Origin: Streptomyces coffeae
GTDB lineage: Bacteria > Actinomycetota > Actinomycetes > Streptomycetales > Streptomycetaceae
Reading direction: 5' to 3'
DNA: 64,000 nucleotides
Assembly: GCF_016741875.1 (NCBI RefSeq)
Contig: NZ_JAERRF010000016.1
Span: 62,001-126,000, forward strand
In this document: one piece after another, positions 43,698 to 54,308 of the stretch
How the letters are laid out: each line of letters begins with the position of its first letter
Position numbering within the stretch: position 1 is the first letter of the stretch
The notes under the pieces: model-generated
Seen by the model: the letters and a program-made list of their open reading frames with translations, nothing else
The model's database searches: none
What the model was told of the DNA's origin: nothing
Position numbers and translations under genes: made by a program

Positions 43698-44434
43698 GTG
43701 CTTCCGCGCCGGACTCCCCCGCGCCCACCCCGGCCCCCGCGTCCACACCGCCCGCCGCGTCGGGCCAAGGATCCGCCCCCGTCCGGGTGTTGCTCGTCGA
43801 CGACGACGCGCTGGTGCGCGCCGGGCTGCGGCTGATGCTGGGCGGCGCCTGCGGCATCGAGATCGTGGCCGAGGCGTCCGACGGTTCGCAGGTCGCCGCC
43901 CTGGTGGACCAGTACGCCCCGGACGTCGTGCTGATGGACATCCGGATGCCCACCATGGACGGTCTGGCCGCGACCGAGGCGCTGCGGCGGCGCGAACAGC
44001 CCCCGGAGGTCATCATCCTGACCACCTTCAACGCGGATGAGCATGTGCTGCGCGCCCTGCGCGCCGGAGCCGCGGGCTTCGTCCTCAAGGACACCCCGCC
44101 CGCCGAGCTGGTGGCGGCCGTGCTGCGGGTCGCGGAGGGCGATCCGGTGCTGTCCCCGGCCGTGACCCAGCAGCTGATCGAGCATGTGGCGGGTTCCGGA
44201 CCGGAACCCCGCCGGGACCGGGCACGGGAGCAGCTGACCCGGCTGAACGACCGGGAGCGGGAGGTGGCGGTCGCCGTCGGCGAGGGCAAGTCCAACGCGG
44301 AGATCGCCGCCGCGCTGTTCCTGAGCGTTCCCACCGTCAAGACCCATGTGTCACGGATCCTGACCAAGCTGGGCCTCAACAACCGTGTCCAGATCGCCCT
44401 GTTGACCCACGACGCGGGTCTCCTCGGCCCCTGA
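43694..44434 (+). CDS. LuxR/NarL-family response regulator
   Basis: This 246-aa regulator starts with a 36-aa Pro/Ala tail, then a receiver domain (VLLVDDDALVRAGL; phospho-acceptor in VVLMDIRMPTMDGL; TTFNADEHVL) and a C-terminal HTH (LNDREREVAVAVGEGKSNAE, then LFLSVPTVKTHVSRILTKLG). ATG 43694 overlaps the kinase stop by 4 bp. It forms a two-component pair; targets are unknown. Confidence 0.93.
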   Translation: MSASAPDSPAPTPAPASTPPAASGQGSAPVRVLLVDDDALVRAGLRLMLGGACGIEIVAEASDGSQVAALVDQYAPDVVLMDIRMPTMDGLAATEALRRREQPPEVIILTTFNADEHVLRALRAGAAGFVLKDTPPAELVAAVLRVAEGDPVLSPAVTQQLIEHVAGSGPEPRRDRAREQLTRLNDREREVAVAVGEGKSNAEIAAALFLSVPTVKTHVSRILTKLGLNNRVQIALLTHDAGLLGP

Positions 44435-44516
44435 CGCTCGAAAAAACCTGTGGACACGAGTCCTTCGGCGCTTCTAGAGTGCGGGCACGCCCTTGATCAG
44501 GAAGGAGGCAAGAGCC

Positions 44517-44579
44517 ATGGACACCATGACGACCGTTCCGCGCTCCCGCCCCCCGTCCGCAGGGCGTATCCGCGTCTGA
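44517..44579 (+). CDS. Possible 20-aa leader peptide upstream of the GNAT gene
   Basis: An ATG with GAAGGAGG 8 nt upstream opens 20 codons (MDTMTTVPRSRPPSAG...) ending at TGA 44577-44579, 46 bp before the acetyltransferase start. The strong ribosome-binding site is the main support. It could be a regulatory upstream peptide, or chance. Confidence 0.35.
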   Translation: MDTMTTVPRSRPPSAGRIRV

Positions 44580-44625
44580 TCAGGTATCCGACCCGGGAGC
44601 GCATCGCTTTCCCGGAAGGATTTCC

Positions 44626-45534
44626 ATGACCGACCTGGTCATCCGCGCGCTCACCGAGAGCGACGCCGATCTGTTCCACACCCTGCCCGACCCCGCGCTC
44701 GTCGGCCGGGCTCGCTTCGGCCGTACCTACGCCACCGTCGGCCAGGGCGGGGAGTACCGCCCCGAGTGGAGCTGGGTGGCGCTGCGCGACGAGCGCGTCG
44801 TGGCCCGCGCCGCCTGGTGGGCGGCGCCGGGCGGCACCGAGCCCGTCGCACTGGACTGGTTCGACTTCGCCGACGGCGAAGACGAGGCCGCCGCCGAACT
44901 GCTGCGCACCGCACCGCATCACGCCGAGTACACCCTGATGGTCCCGCCCGGCTGGCGCGACCGACCCGAGGAGCGGGCGGCGGCACAGGCCCGTGTCGAC
45001 GCCGCCGTGGCGGGCGGGCTCACCCCGCTGGTGGAGCGCTTCCGCTACGAGTGGACGCCCGGCCACGGGCTGCCGGAGCGGCCGGGGCGGCTGGAGTTCC
45101 GGCCGGAGCCCGAGGACGCGGTGGTGGCCGAGGTGCTGCGCCGGATCATGCCGGGCACCCTCGACGCACACGATCTGAAGGCCATCGCCGAAGGCGGTGT
45201 CGAGGCCGCGGTCCGTGAGCTGATGGACTTCCTCAGCTGGTGTCCATCACCGCGCGAGTGGTGGCGGCTGGCGTGGACCCCCGGCGGGGAGGTCGCCGGC
45301 ATCCAGGTGCCCGCACACAATCCGAACGGCCCCTGCGTCGGCTATATCGGGGTCGTCGCCGAGCAGCGCGGCCACGGCTACGCGTACGACCTGCTGGTGG
45401 AGTGCACCCATGACCTGGTGGAACGGGGCGCCACCGCCATCGCCGCCGCGACCGACCAAGGCAACGCCCCCATGGCCGCCCACTTCGCCAAGGCGGGCTA
45501 CCCGGTCACCCAGGAGGTCATCAACCTCGTCTGA
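44626..45534 (+). CDS. GNAT-family N-acetyltransferase
   Basis: This 302-aa protein has a C-terminal GNAT fold: VGYIGVVAEQRGHGYAYDLL contains the acetyl-CoA loop (Q-x-x-G-x-G/Y) and ATDQGNAPMAAHFAKAGYPV the motif-B Asn. The N-terminal half (LVIRALTESDADLFHTL) looks like a degenerate second GNAT domain. GGAAGGA precedes the ATG. Substrate unknown. Confidence 0.85.
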   Translation: MTDLVIRALTESDADLFHTLPDPALVGRARFGRTYATVGQGGEYRPEWSWVALRDERVVARAAWWAAPGGTEPVALDWFDFADGEDEAAAELLRTAPHHAEYTLMVPPGWRDRPEERAAAQARVDAAVAGGLTPLVERFRYEWTPGHGLPERPGRLEFRPEPEDAVVAEVLRRIMPGTLDAHDLKAIAEGGVEAAVRELMDFLSWCPSPREWWRLAWTPGGEVAGIQVPAHNPNGPCVGYIGVVAEQRGHGYAYDLLVECTHDLVERGATAIAAATDQGNAPMAAHFAKAGYPVTQEVINLV

Positions 45535-45680
45535 CGATTGACCGGACGGGCTGACCCGGTTGGCCGGTCCTGCCGGTTGACCGGTGTTGTCCTGCTGCGC
45601 ACCCGGCACCGCGTCCTCCAGCATGGTCGGAACCCCGGGCGAGGCCGCGAGGTCAGCGGCCACGAGATGAGGAGACACCG

Positions 45681-47453
45681 GTGCTTTTCGAGGTATGGGC
45701 GCCGCACGCCGGGCGGGTCGGGCTCCATGTGGAGGGCGTGACGCGTCCCATGCAGCGCGATCCCGCCCGGGAGGGGTGGTGGCGGGCCGAGGCCAGGGCC
45801 GGGCACGGGACGGCCTACGGCTTCGCGCTCGACGACGGCCCGCCGCTGCCCGATCCGCGGTCCCGCCGCCAGCCTGACGGCCCCGAGGGCCTCAGCGCCG
45901 TGGTGGACCACTCCCGCTTCCCCTGGCAGCGGGAGTGGTTCGGGCGGCCGCTGCCGGGCGCGGTCCTCTACGAACTGCACATCGGCACCTTCACCCGCGC
46001 GGGCACCTTCGACGCGGCGGCCGAACGGCTGCCGCATCTGGCCGCGTTGGGCATCAGCCATGTGCAGCTGATGCCGGTCTGTCCGTTCCCCGGGACGCAC
46101 GGCTGGGGGTACGACGGTGTGGCCCCCTGGGCCGTGCACGAGCCGTACGGCGGCCCGGAGGGCCTGGCCCGCTTCGTCGACACGGCCCATGGCCACGGCC
46201 TCGGTGTGGTGCTCGACGTGGTCCACAACCACCTGGGGCCCTCCGGCAACCATCTCCCCGCCTACGGCCCGTACTTCACCGACACCCACCACACCCCCTG
46301 GGGCGCCGCGGTCAACCTCGACGCCCCCGGCTCCGACGAGGTCCGCGCGTACTTCATCGGCAGCGCGCTCGCCTGGCTGCGCGACTTCCGGCTCGACGGG
46401 CTGCGGCTGGACGCCGTACACGCGCTGCACGACACCCGGGCGCGCCACTTCCTCGCCGAACTGTCCGCGGCCGTGGACGCGCTGACCGCCCGGACCGGCC
46501 GCCCCCTGTTCCTCATCGGTGAGTCCGATCTGAACGATCCGCGCACCACGGCACCGCGCGAGTCCGGCGGCCACGGTCTGCACGCGCAGTGGAACGACGA
46601 CTTCCATCACGCTCTGCACACCCTGCTCACCGGTGAGCGTCAGGGCTACTACGCCGACTTCGCCGCCGCGGGCGCCGGTGCCCTGGCCAAAACGCTGACC
46701 GGTGGCTTCTTCCACGACGGCACCCACTCGGCCTTCCGGGGCCGGGCGTACGGCAGCCCGCTGAACACCCTCACCACCCCCGCCCACCGGCTGCTCGGCT
46801 ATGCCCAGACCCATGACCAGATCGGCAATCGCGCGATCGGCGACCGGCTCTCCGCCACCCTGTCCCCCGGTCTGCTGGCCTGCGCGGCGGCCCTCGTGCT
46901 GTGCTCGCCCTTCACACCGATGCTGTTCATGGGCGAGGAGTGGGGCGCCGGTACGCCGTGGCAGTACTTCACCGGCCATCAGGACCCGGAGCTGGCCGAG
47001 GCGGTACGGCGGGGACGCCGCCGTGAGTTCGCCGCCCACGGCTGGGCCGAGACGGATATTCCCGATCCACAGGATCCGGCCACCCGGCTGCGGTCCTGCC
47101 TCGACTGGTCGGAGCCGGAGCGGGAGCCGCATACGGAACTCCTCGACTGGCACCGGCGGCTGATCGCGCTGCGCCGCGCGGAGCCGGCGCTCACCGATCC
47201 GGGCTGGCCGGCGTCCGAGCCGTCCGGCGGGGTGCCGACCGCGGCGGACGACGGCTGGTTCGGCTTCCGGCGCGGCCCGCTTTACGTTCTCGTCAATCCA
47301 CAGGACCGCCCGGCCGGGATCCCGCTCGGGACCGGGCCCGGTGCGGTCACCGAGGTGGTGGCCGCCTGGCGACCGGTCGAGCTCCCGGGCGCGGAGGGCG
47401 TCCTGCGGCTGCCGCCCGAGTCGGCCGCCGTCCTGCGCCACGGGACGGGCTGA
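45681..47453 (+). CDS. treZ: Malto-oligosyltrehalose trehalohydrolase TreZ
   Basis: It releases trehalose from the maltooligosyl trehalose made by TreY. N-terminal VWAPHAGRVGLHVEG (E-set/CBM48), then LYELHIGTFTRAGTFDAAAE, catalytic GLRLDAVHAL (nucleophile Asp), LIGESDLNDPRTT (acid Glu) and TPAHRLLGYAQTHDQIGNRA (Asp). Length 590 aa. GTG 45681 has GAGGAGA about 8 nt upstream. It is 6.5 kb from treY on the same strand, separated by LysR/lpd and two-component genes. Confidence 0.95.
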   Translation: MLFEVWAPHAGRVGLHVEGVTRPMQRDPAREGWWRAEARAGHGTAYGFALDDGPPLPDPRSRRQPDGPEGLSAVVDHSRFPWQREWFGRPLPGAVLYELHIGTFTRAGTFDAAAERLPHLAALGISHVQLMPVCPFPGTHGWGYDGVAPWAVHEPYGGPEGLARFVDTAHGHGLGVVLDVVHNHLGPSGNHLPAYGPYFTDTHHTPWGAAVNLDAPGSDEVRAYFIGSALAWLRDFRLDGLRLDAVHALHDTRARHFLAELSAAVDALTARTGRPLFLIGESDLNDPRTTAPRESGGHGLHAQWNDDFHHALHTLLTGERQGYYADFAAAGAGALAKTLTGGFFHDGTHSAFRGRAYGSPLNTLTTPAHRLLGYAQTHDQIGNRAIGDRLSATLSPGLLACAAALVLCSPFTPMLFMGEEWGAGTPWQYFTGHQDPELAEAVRRGRRREFAAHGWAETDIPDPQDPATRLRSCLDWSEPEREPHTELLDWHRRLIALRRAEPALTDPGWPASEPSGGVPTAADDGWFGFRRGPLYVLVNPQDRPAGIPLGTGPGAVTEVVAAWRPVELPGAEGVLRLPPESAAVLRHGTG

Positions 47454-47459
47454 CGCCCC

Positions 47460-47485
47460 GGGCCGAACCCGAAGCCGTTCGGCCC
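47460..47485. terminator. Bidirectional hairpin between treZ and LysE gene
   Basis: A perfect 9-bp stem, GGGCCGAAC-8 nt-GTTCGGCCC, sits in the 38-bp gap between the convergent genes. Confidence 0.75.
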
Positions 47486-47491
47486 GAGGGC

Positions 47492-48148
47492 TCAGCCCTC
47501 CACCGCCATGCGTACGCCCAGGGCCACCAGCACCCCGCCGGAGACCTGCTCCATCCGGCGGCGCACCACGGCCCGGCTCAGCAGGCCCTTCATCCGGCTC
47601 ACGCACCAGACGTACAGCGAGTAGTAGCCGATCTCGTAGACCGCCCACACCGCCGCCAGCACCACCATCGTGGGCAGCTTCGGCGCGCCGGACGGCACGA
47701 ACTGCGGCAGGAAGGAGAGCGCGAAGACGGCCGCCTTGGGGTTGGCCAGGTTCATCACCAGGCCCGCGCGGTACGAGCGCCGGCCGGAGCCGGGTGCCCG
47801 CGGCGCGGGATCCACGGCCTCCTCGGCCTCCGTTCCCGGCTCCTCTCCCCCGCCCTCCCGCTTGGCGCGCCGGGCCGAGCGGAGCGTCTGGACGCCGAAG
47901 CCCACCAGCACCACCGCGCCGGTGATCCGCATGACGTTGTACGCCACTTCGGAGGCGGCGAGCAGCCCGGTCAGCCCGAAGGCGGCGACCAGGCCCCAGA
48001 TGAAGATCCCCGTCTCATTGCCGAGGACCGTCATCAGGCCCGCCCGCTTGCCTGCGAGCGAATGCCGGATGATCAGGACGGTACTCGGGCCGGGTGCGGC
48101 GGCGATCAGTGTGCAGGCGCCCAGGAAGGCGATGAGCGTACTCAGCAT
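47492..48148 (-). CDS. LysE/RhtB-family amino-acid exporter
   Basis: This 218-aa membrane protein has about six TM helices. LIAAAPGPSTVLIIRHSLAG near the N-terminus is the family's PGP motif, and AGLVMNLANPKAAVFALSFL is the second diagnostic segment. A hydrophilic charged loop (about residues 95-125) separates the halves. Probably exports threonine, homoserine or a related amino acid; the substrate is not predictable. Confidence 0.9.
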   Translation of the reverse strand: MLSTLIAFLGACTLIAAAPGPSTVLIIRHSLAGKRAGLMTVLGNETGIFIWGLVAAFGLTGLLAASEVAYNVMRITGAVVLVGFGVQTLRSARRAKREGGGEEPGTEAEEAVDPAPRAPGSGRRSYRAGLVMNLANPKAAVFALSFLPQFVPSGAPKLPTMVVLAAVWAVYEIGYYSLYVWCVSRMKGLLSRAVVRRRMEQVSGGVLVALGVRMAVEG

Positions 48149-48223
48149 CGGGCCATCGTCGGCCCGGCCGCACCGATCGCGCCACCCCCTTGTCAACCGT
48201 CCGGGACCACCCGGCCCACGGCG

Positions 48224-48631
48224 TCAGCTCTCCCGGGGCGTCAGCCGCAGCGAGATGGAGTTGATGCAGTACCGCTGGTCGGTCGGGGTCGGGTAGCCCT
48301 CACCCGCGAAGACATGCCCCAGGTGGGAACCGCACCGGGCACAGCGCACCTCGGTGCGGACCATGCCGTGGGAGCGGTCCTCGATCAGCTCGACGGCGGA
48401 GGAGTCCGCCGGGTCGTAGAAGGACGGCCAGCCGCAGTGGCTCTCGAACTTGGTGTCGGAGCGGAACAGCTCGGCATCGCACGCCCGGCAGGAGTAGACG
48501 CCGGTCGTCTTGGTGTCGGTGTACTCACCGGTGAAGGCGCGCTCGGTACCGGCCTCGCGCAGGACCTGGTACTCCTCCGGGCTCAGCTCCGCGCGCCACT
48601 GCTCCTCCGGCTTGTCGATCTCGTACCCCAT
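48224..48631 (-). CDS. msrB: Peptide methionine-(R)-S-oxide reductase MsrB
   Basis: It reduces the R-epimer of methionine sulfoxide in proteins. Zn-binding pairs CRAC and CARC, substrate motif ESHCGWPSFYDP, and catalytic Cys in RYCINSISLRL are present. Length 135 aa, single domain without fused MsrA. It lies 12 bp downstream of murC on the same strand, so read-through transcription is likely. Confidence 0.95.
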   Translation of the reverse strand: MGYEIDKPEEQWRAELSPEEYQVLREAGTERAFTGEYTDTKTTGVYSCRACDAELFRSDTKFESHCGWPSFYDPADSSAVELIEDRSHGMVRTEVRCARCGSHLGHVFAGEGYPTPTDQRYCINSISLRLTPRES

Positions 48632-48643
48632 CGACGGACCTCC

Positions 48644-50089
<1,446 letters not shown>

Positions 50090-50180
50090 GTACGGGTCTC
50101 CCTGGTTCGCAGTTCGAGCTGTCGGCCCGATTCTCGCACCCCGCGCCGCCCGGCCCCGCCCATGGCCGAGACCGCCCGGC

Positions 50181-50672
50181 TCAGCCTCCCGTCGGCTGCC
50201 CCTCGTCGACGGCGTGGGAGAACAGCTTGAGCACGGGGACGCCCACCGTGTGGCGGGCGCGGGAGGCCCAGTCGCGGTGGAAGAACTCCTCCACGAAGTG
50301 CGGAGCGGTGAGCACGATCACCTCGTCGGCGCCGGTCTCCTCGACGACGCCGCGCAGCACGTCCAGCGGGCGGCGCTGGACGACATGGCCTCTGGCCTGG
50401 CATCCGGCCTTCTCCAGGGCCGCCACCGAGTGGGTGAGGGCGCGCTCGGCGGGCTCCAGCGCCTCGCTGCCCTCCGGTTCCTCACGCTCCTGGGCGGCCT
50501 GCTCCAGCTCGCCCAGCGCGATGTCGTCAATGGCCCGCAGCAGCCGGTCCTTACTGCCCCGGGGCTGCATCAGCACGATGAAGGAGACCGGATCGTCGCC
50601 GTGCAGGGTGGTGACGAACTCCACGTCGGCAGGGGTCAGGGGCTTCTCGATCATCAAAATGCTCGTGAACAC
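50181..50672 (-). CDS. Universal-stress-like conserved protein
   Basis: This 163-aa protein has an alpha/beta pattern (VSFIVLMQPRGSKDRLLRAI near the start, GADEVIVLTAPHFVEEFFHR and HTVGVPVLKLFSH at the end) recalling Usp-fold proteins, without an ATP-binding G-2X-G-9X-G motif that I can see. It starts at GTG with AGAAGGG upstream. It sits 91 bp upstream of murC on the same strand. Function unknown. Confidence 0.7.
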   Translation of the reverse strand: MFTSILMIEKPLTPADVEFVTTLHGDDPVSFIVLMQPRGSKDRLLRAIDDIALGELEQAAQEREEPEGSEALEPAERALTHSVAALEKAGCQARGHVVQRRPLDVLRGVVEETGADEVIVLTAPHFVEEFFHRDWASRARHTVGVPVLKLFSHAVDEGQPTGG

Positions 50673-50749
50673 GGCAGGCGCCCTTCTCCATTCACGGATC
50701 CAATAGCCGGAATCCAGGAATCCAGTCCGTTTACGCGTTTACTGCAACA

Positions 50750-51559
50750 TTATTGGTAAATCCGACGGTAGCGGGTGAAAAGGAAACCGGCTTCCTCCAG
50801 GACGGACGCGAGAGCGAATCGTTCCGGTTCCACCAGAGCGGGACCGTTGACGATGCGCGCCGCATCCCCCCCGGCCAGCATGGGCGCCACCGACAGACAC
50901 AGCTCGTCGAGTACCCCGGCTGCCGTGAACAGCCCCAGCAGCCTGGGGCCGCCCTCCGACAGCAGCCGGGTGTGGCCGCGCTCGGCGAGGGCGGCCACGA
51001 TCGCCGCGGCGTCCACCCGCCCCGACTCCCGGTCTCCGGCGAGCACCACCTCGGCTCCGGCCGCGCGGGCCGCGGCCAGCCGCTCCTCGGGCGCCCGGCC
51101 GCCGGTGACCACCAGCGTCGGCACCACCGGCTCGGTGAACAGCGGCATCGAGAAGTCGAGGTCCAGGCTCGCGCTGACCACGGCGATGGCGGGCGCGGGG
51201 GCCTGCCCGAGCGCCGCCCGCCGCTCGGCGAACGCCTCCCGGGCCCGCGCCGGGCGGTATCCCTCCCGGCGCACGGTCTCCGCGCCGACGACCACGGCGT
51301 CGGCGAGCCCGCGCAGCACCCCGAAGATGCGCATATCGGCCGCGGAGGACAGCGGCTGCGAACGGCCGTCGTGATGGGCGGCGCCGTCCAGCGAGGAGAC
51401 CATGTTGGCCCGCAGAAAGGCGCCCGTGGGGCCCGGCGGCCGGTCCGGGTAGGCATAGGCGTCGGCCAGCTCGTCCAGCCCCCATTCACGGTCCTCGGGG
51501 CCGCGGGGCGCGGCGGATCCGGTGGTGGGCTCGGTGGACAACGGGAACAGGCGTCGCAT
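50750..51559 (-). CDS. RibD-type pyrimidine reductase family protein
   Basis: This 269-aa dihydrofolate-reductase-fold protein resembles the RibD C-terminal reductase: RANMVSSLDGAAHHDGRSQP (substrate/NADPH loop), GLADAVVVGAETVRREGYRP, and LLSEGGPRLLGLF. It lacks a deaminase domain. May act in riboflavin or a related deazaflavin/pteridine reduction; not certain. Diverges from zapE. Confidence 0.87.
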   Translation of the reverse strand: MRRLFPLSTEPTTGSAAPRGPEDREWGLDELADAYAYPDRPPGPTGAFLRANMVSSLDGAAHHDGRSQPLSSAADMRIFGVLRGLADAVVVGAETVRREGYRPARAREAFAERRAALGQAPAPAIAVVSASLDLDFSMPLFTEPVVPTLVVTGGRAPEERLAAARAAGAEVVLAGDRESGRVDAAAIVAALAERGHTRLLSEGGPRLLGLFTAAGVLDELCLSVAPMLAGGDAARIVNGPALVEPERFALASVLEEAGFLFTRYRRIYQ

Positions 51560-51612
51560 ACGGCGCAGTGTGACATGCCTCCCTCTCGGACAGAGGCTCC
51601 ATGAAAAGCGAC

Positions 51613-51618
51613 TACCCT
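51613..51618 (+). promoter_or_regulatory. Leaderless -10 box for zapE
   Basis: TACCCT ends 8 nt before the GTG at 51627; no ribosome-binding site is visible. Confidence 0.5.
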
Positions 51619-51626
51619 GGACTTCC

Positions 51627-52739
51627 GTGTCTGCACCAACCACCACTTCCGGCTCGGCAGGCCCGATAGCCGCCGAAGCCCCGGTCGCCCTCACCGCCCG
51701 CGCTCCGCACGTTCCGGCCGAGCGCCTGGTCTCCGAGATGGTGCCGCCGCCCCGCTTCGCCACGGTCAGCTTCGACAACTACATACCGGACCGCGATCAG
51801 CCCAGCCAGGCCGAGGCCGTCAAGACGCTCAGCGGGTTCGCCGAGGGGCTCGGCGGGGCGAGCGCGAAGGACGGCCGGCGCAGACACTGGTTCCGGCGGG
51901 AGTCCCGGCCCACCACCCCGAGCGGCCCGCGCGGGATGTATCTGGACGGCGGGTACGGCGTCGGCAAGACCCATCTGCTGGCCTCCCTCTGGCACGCGAC
52001 CCCGGCCGCCCCCGAGCTCAAAGCGTTCGGCACCTTCGTGGAGCTGACGAACCTCGTCGGCGCGCTCGGCTTCCAGCAGACCGTGCAGACCCTGAGCGGC
52101 CACCGGCTGCTGTGCATCGACGAGTTCGAGCTGGACGACCCCGGCGACACCGTGCTGGTCTCCACGCTCCTCGGCAAGCTGGTCGAGGCGGGTGTGGCGC
52201 TGGCCGCGACCTCCAACACGCTCCCCGGCAAGCTGGGCGAGGGCCGGTTCGCCGCCGCCGACTTCCTGCGGGAGATACAGGGGCTGTCCGCCCGGTTCCG
52301 CACCCTGCGCATCGACGGCGAGGACTACCGGCACCGCGGACTGCCCGAGGCCCCCGCCCCGCACTCCGACGACACGGTCACCCGTGCGGCATACCGCACC
52401 CCCGGTGCCTCGCTCGACGACTTCCCCTCCCTGCTGGAGCATCTGTCCCGGGTGCACCCGAGCCGCTACGGCGCGATGTGCGACGGCGTCCAGGCCGTGT
52501 GTCTGACCGGGGTCGGCCCGGTGCCGGACCAGTCGACCGCACTGCGGCTGGTGGTGCTGGCGGACCGGCTCTACGACCGCGAGGTGCCGGTGCTGGCGTC
52601 CGGTGTCCCGTTCGACCAGCTGTTCAGCGAGGAGATGCTGCGCGGCGGCTACCGGAAGAAGTACTTCCGGGCGATATCCCGGCTCACGGCGCTGGCCCGG
52701 GACGCGAAGGGTCTCGCCGAGGGGCACAGCGGGCACTGA
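51627..52739 (+). CDS. zapE: AFG1/ZapE-like cell division ATPase
   Basis: This 370-aa P-loop ATPase has Walker A GGYGVGKTHLLASLW, Walker B LLCIDEFELDDPGDT and sensor motif ATSNTLPGKLGEGRF. This matches the AFG1/ZapE family, in which E. coli ZapE acts at the division ring; the role in hyphal Streptomyces is by analogy. GTG 51627 is chosen because the -10 box lies just before it; the first 35 residues are Ser/Ala/Pro-rich. Confidence 0.92.
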   Translation: MSAPTTTSGSAGPIAAEAPVALTARAPHVPAERLVSEMVPPPRFATVSFDNYIPDRDQPSQAEAVKTLSGFAEGLGGASAKDGRRRHWFRRESRPTTPSGPRGMYLDGGYGVGKTHLLASLWHATPAAPELKAFGTFVELTNLVGALGFQQTVQTLSGHRLLCIDEFELDDPGDTVLVSTLLGKLVEAGVALAATSNTLPGKLGEGRFAAADFLREIQGLSARFRTLRIDGEDYRHRGLPEAPAPHSDDTVTRAAYRTPGASLDDFPSLLEHLSRVHPSRYGAMCDGVQAVCLTGVGPVPDQSTALRLVVLADRLYDREVPVLASGVPFDQLFSEEMLRGGYRKKYFRAISRLTALARDAKGLAEGHSGH

Positions 52740-52874
52740 GCCGCCGGGATCCCCGGTACGGGTGGCATCGGGGCGGCGCGCGCAACCGACACGGATCAGA
52801 TGGTTCCCGCGCGCGCGGGGCGCGTGATACACACGTGCGGTCATATTTCCTGTCCGCCAGCAGGGAGTTATCGC

Positions 52875-54272
52875 ATGTCAGCGACACGACGTCAGGTCCT
52901 GGGACGCACCGGTGCGCTGGGCGCCTCCATCGCCTTCACCGGAAGCATCCCGGAGCTCTTCGCCGGTACGGCCGCGGCCGCCGGGTCCGATTCCGCCGGC
53001 GGGACCGCGGGCGGTGGCTACGGCCCGCTCGTCCCCGACCCCGACGGCCTCCTCGACCTCCCCGAGGGGTTCCGCTACCGGGTGCTGTCCCGGGAGGGCG
53101 ACGAACTGCGCTCCGGAGAGGGCAAGGTCCCCAGCCACTGCGACGGCATGGCCGCCTTCCCCGGCCGCTCCAGCGGCAAGCACAGCCGCACCCACCTGGT
53201 CCGCAACCATGAGAACCGCGTGGACGCGGCGATCCGCGTCCCCACCGTCCAGGGCCTCACCTACGACCCGGCGGGTCTGGGCGGCTGTACCGCCCTGGAG
53301 CTCGACTCCCGCAACCACGTCCTGTCCGAACGCGTCGCCATCGCGGGCACCGCGGTCAACTGCGCGGGCGGGCCCACCCCCTGGCACACCTGGCTGACCT
53401 GCGAGGAGACCGAGGACCGGGCCGGGACCCACGGCTACACCAAGGACCACGGCTTCATCTTCGAGGTCGACCCCTACGACCCGCGCCGCACCGGCGCCGT
53501 GCCGCTCACCGCCATGGGCCGCTTCCAGCACGAGGCCATCGCGGTCGATCCGCGCAACGGCATCGTCTACGAGACCGAGGACGCCTTCGAGAAGCCGTTC
53601 GGGCTGTTCTACCGGTTCCGGCCGAAGAAGCCGCTCGGCGGCACCGGTTCGCTGCGCGCGGGCGGAGAGCTCCAGGCGATGCGGGTGCCGGGGGTACGCG
53701 ACCTGTCGACGGTCCAGGAGACCGGCACCACCTTCGACCACATCGAGTGGGTGACGGTGCCCGATCCGCTCGCCAAGGAAACCCCCATCCGCTTCCAGGA
53801 CTTCGGCTCCGGCGGCATCACCCACGCCCAGAAGCTGGAGGGCTGCTACTGGGGCGGGTCGTCGGTCTACTTCGTCTCCAGCTTCGCCAAGAGCGCGGAC
53901 GGTTCGGCGGCCGACCACTACGGCCAGATCTGGCGCTACGACCCGCAGCGGCGGCGGCTCACCCTGGTGATCGTCTTCGGCCCGGACACCGACCTCCAAC
54001 TGCCCGGCGAGTCCCCGGACAACATCACGCTGGCACCCAGCGGCGGCCTGATGGTCTGCGAGGACGGCGCGGGCGCCCAGCACGTCTTCGGGCTGACCCG
54101 GAGCGGCGAGGTCTATCCGATGGCCCGTGGACGGCAGAACATCGGCACCCCGGAGGAGCCGGAGTGGGGTGAGTTCGCGGGCGTCACCTTCGCCCCGGAC
54201 CGCCGGACGATGTACGTCAACTGCTACACCCCGGGGACCACCTTCGCCGTGACGGGGCCCTGGCAGCACTAG
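52875..54272 (+). CDS. phoX: PhoX-family secreted phosphatase (DUF839)
   Basis: This 465-aa protein has a Tat signal (SATRRQVLGRTGALGASIAF). PhoX-type metal-site regions are visible: LVRNHENRVD, WLTCEETEDRAG, MGRFQHEAIAVDP, YETEDAFEKPFGLFYRF and SGGLMVCEDGAG. Such enzymes are Ca/Fe-dependent phosphomonoesterases released under phosphate limitation. AGGGAG precedes the ATG; I could not make out a clear PHO box upstream. Length is that of the compact Streptomyces members. Confidence 0.88.
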   Translation: MSATRRQVLGRTGALGASIAFTGSIPELFAGTAAAAGSDSAGGTAGGGYGPLVPDPDGLLDLPEGFRYRVLSREGDELRSGEGKVPSHCDGMAAFPGRSSGKHSRTHLVRNHENRVDAAIRVPTVQGLTYDPAGLGGCTALELDSRNHVLSERVAIAGTAVNCAGGPTPWHTWLTCEETEDRAGTHGYTKDHGFIFEVDPYDPRRTGAVPLTAMGRFQHEAIAVDPRNGIVYETEDAFEKPFGLFYRFRPKKPLGGTGSLRAGGELQAMRVPGVRDLSTVQETGTTFDHIEWVTVPDPLAKETPIRFQDFGSGGITHAQKLEGCYWGGSSVYFVSSFAKSADGSAADHYGQIWRYDPQRRRLTLVIVFGPDTDLQLPGESPDNITLAPSGGLMVCEDGAGAQHVFGLTRSGEVYPMARGRQNIGTPEEPEWGEFAGVTFAPDRRTMYVNCYTPGTTFAVTGPWQH

Positions 54273-54308
54273 GGTCCCGAGGGTCCCGCCCCCGCCCGCT
54301 GACGTCCC

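Noticed and set aside
43387..44100. Possible second gene overlapping the kinase and regulator
   Set aside because: No alternative frame has a domain or coding-like composition there.
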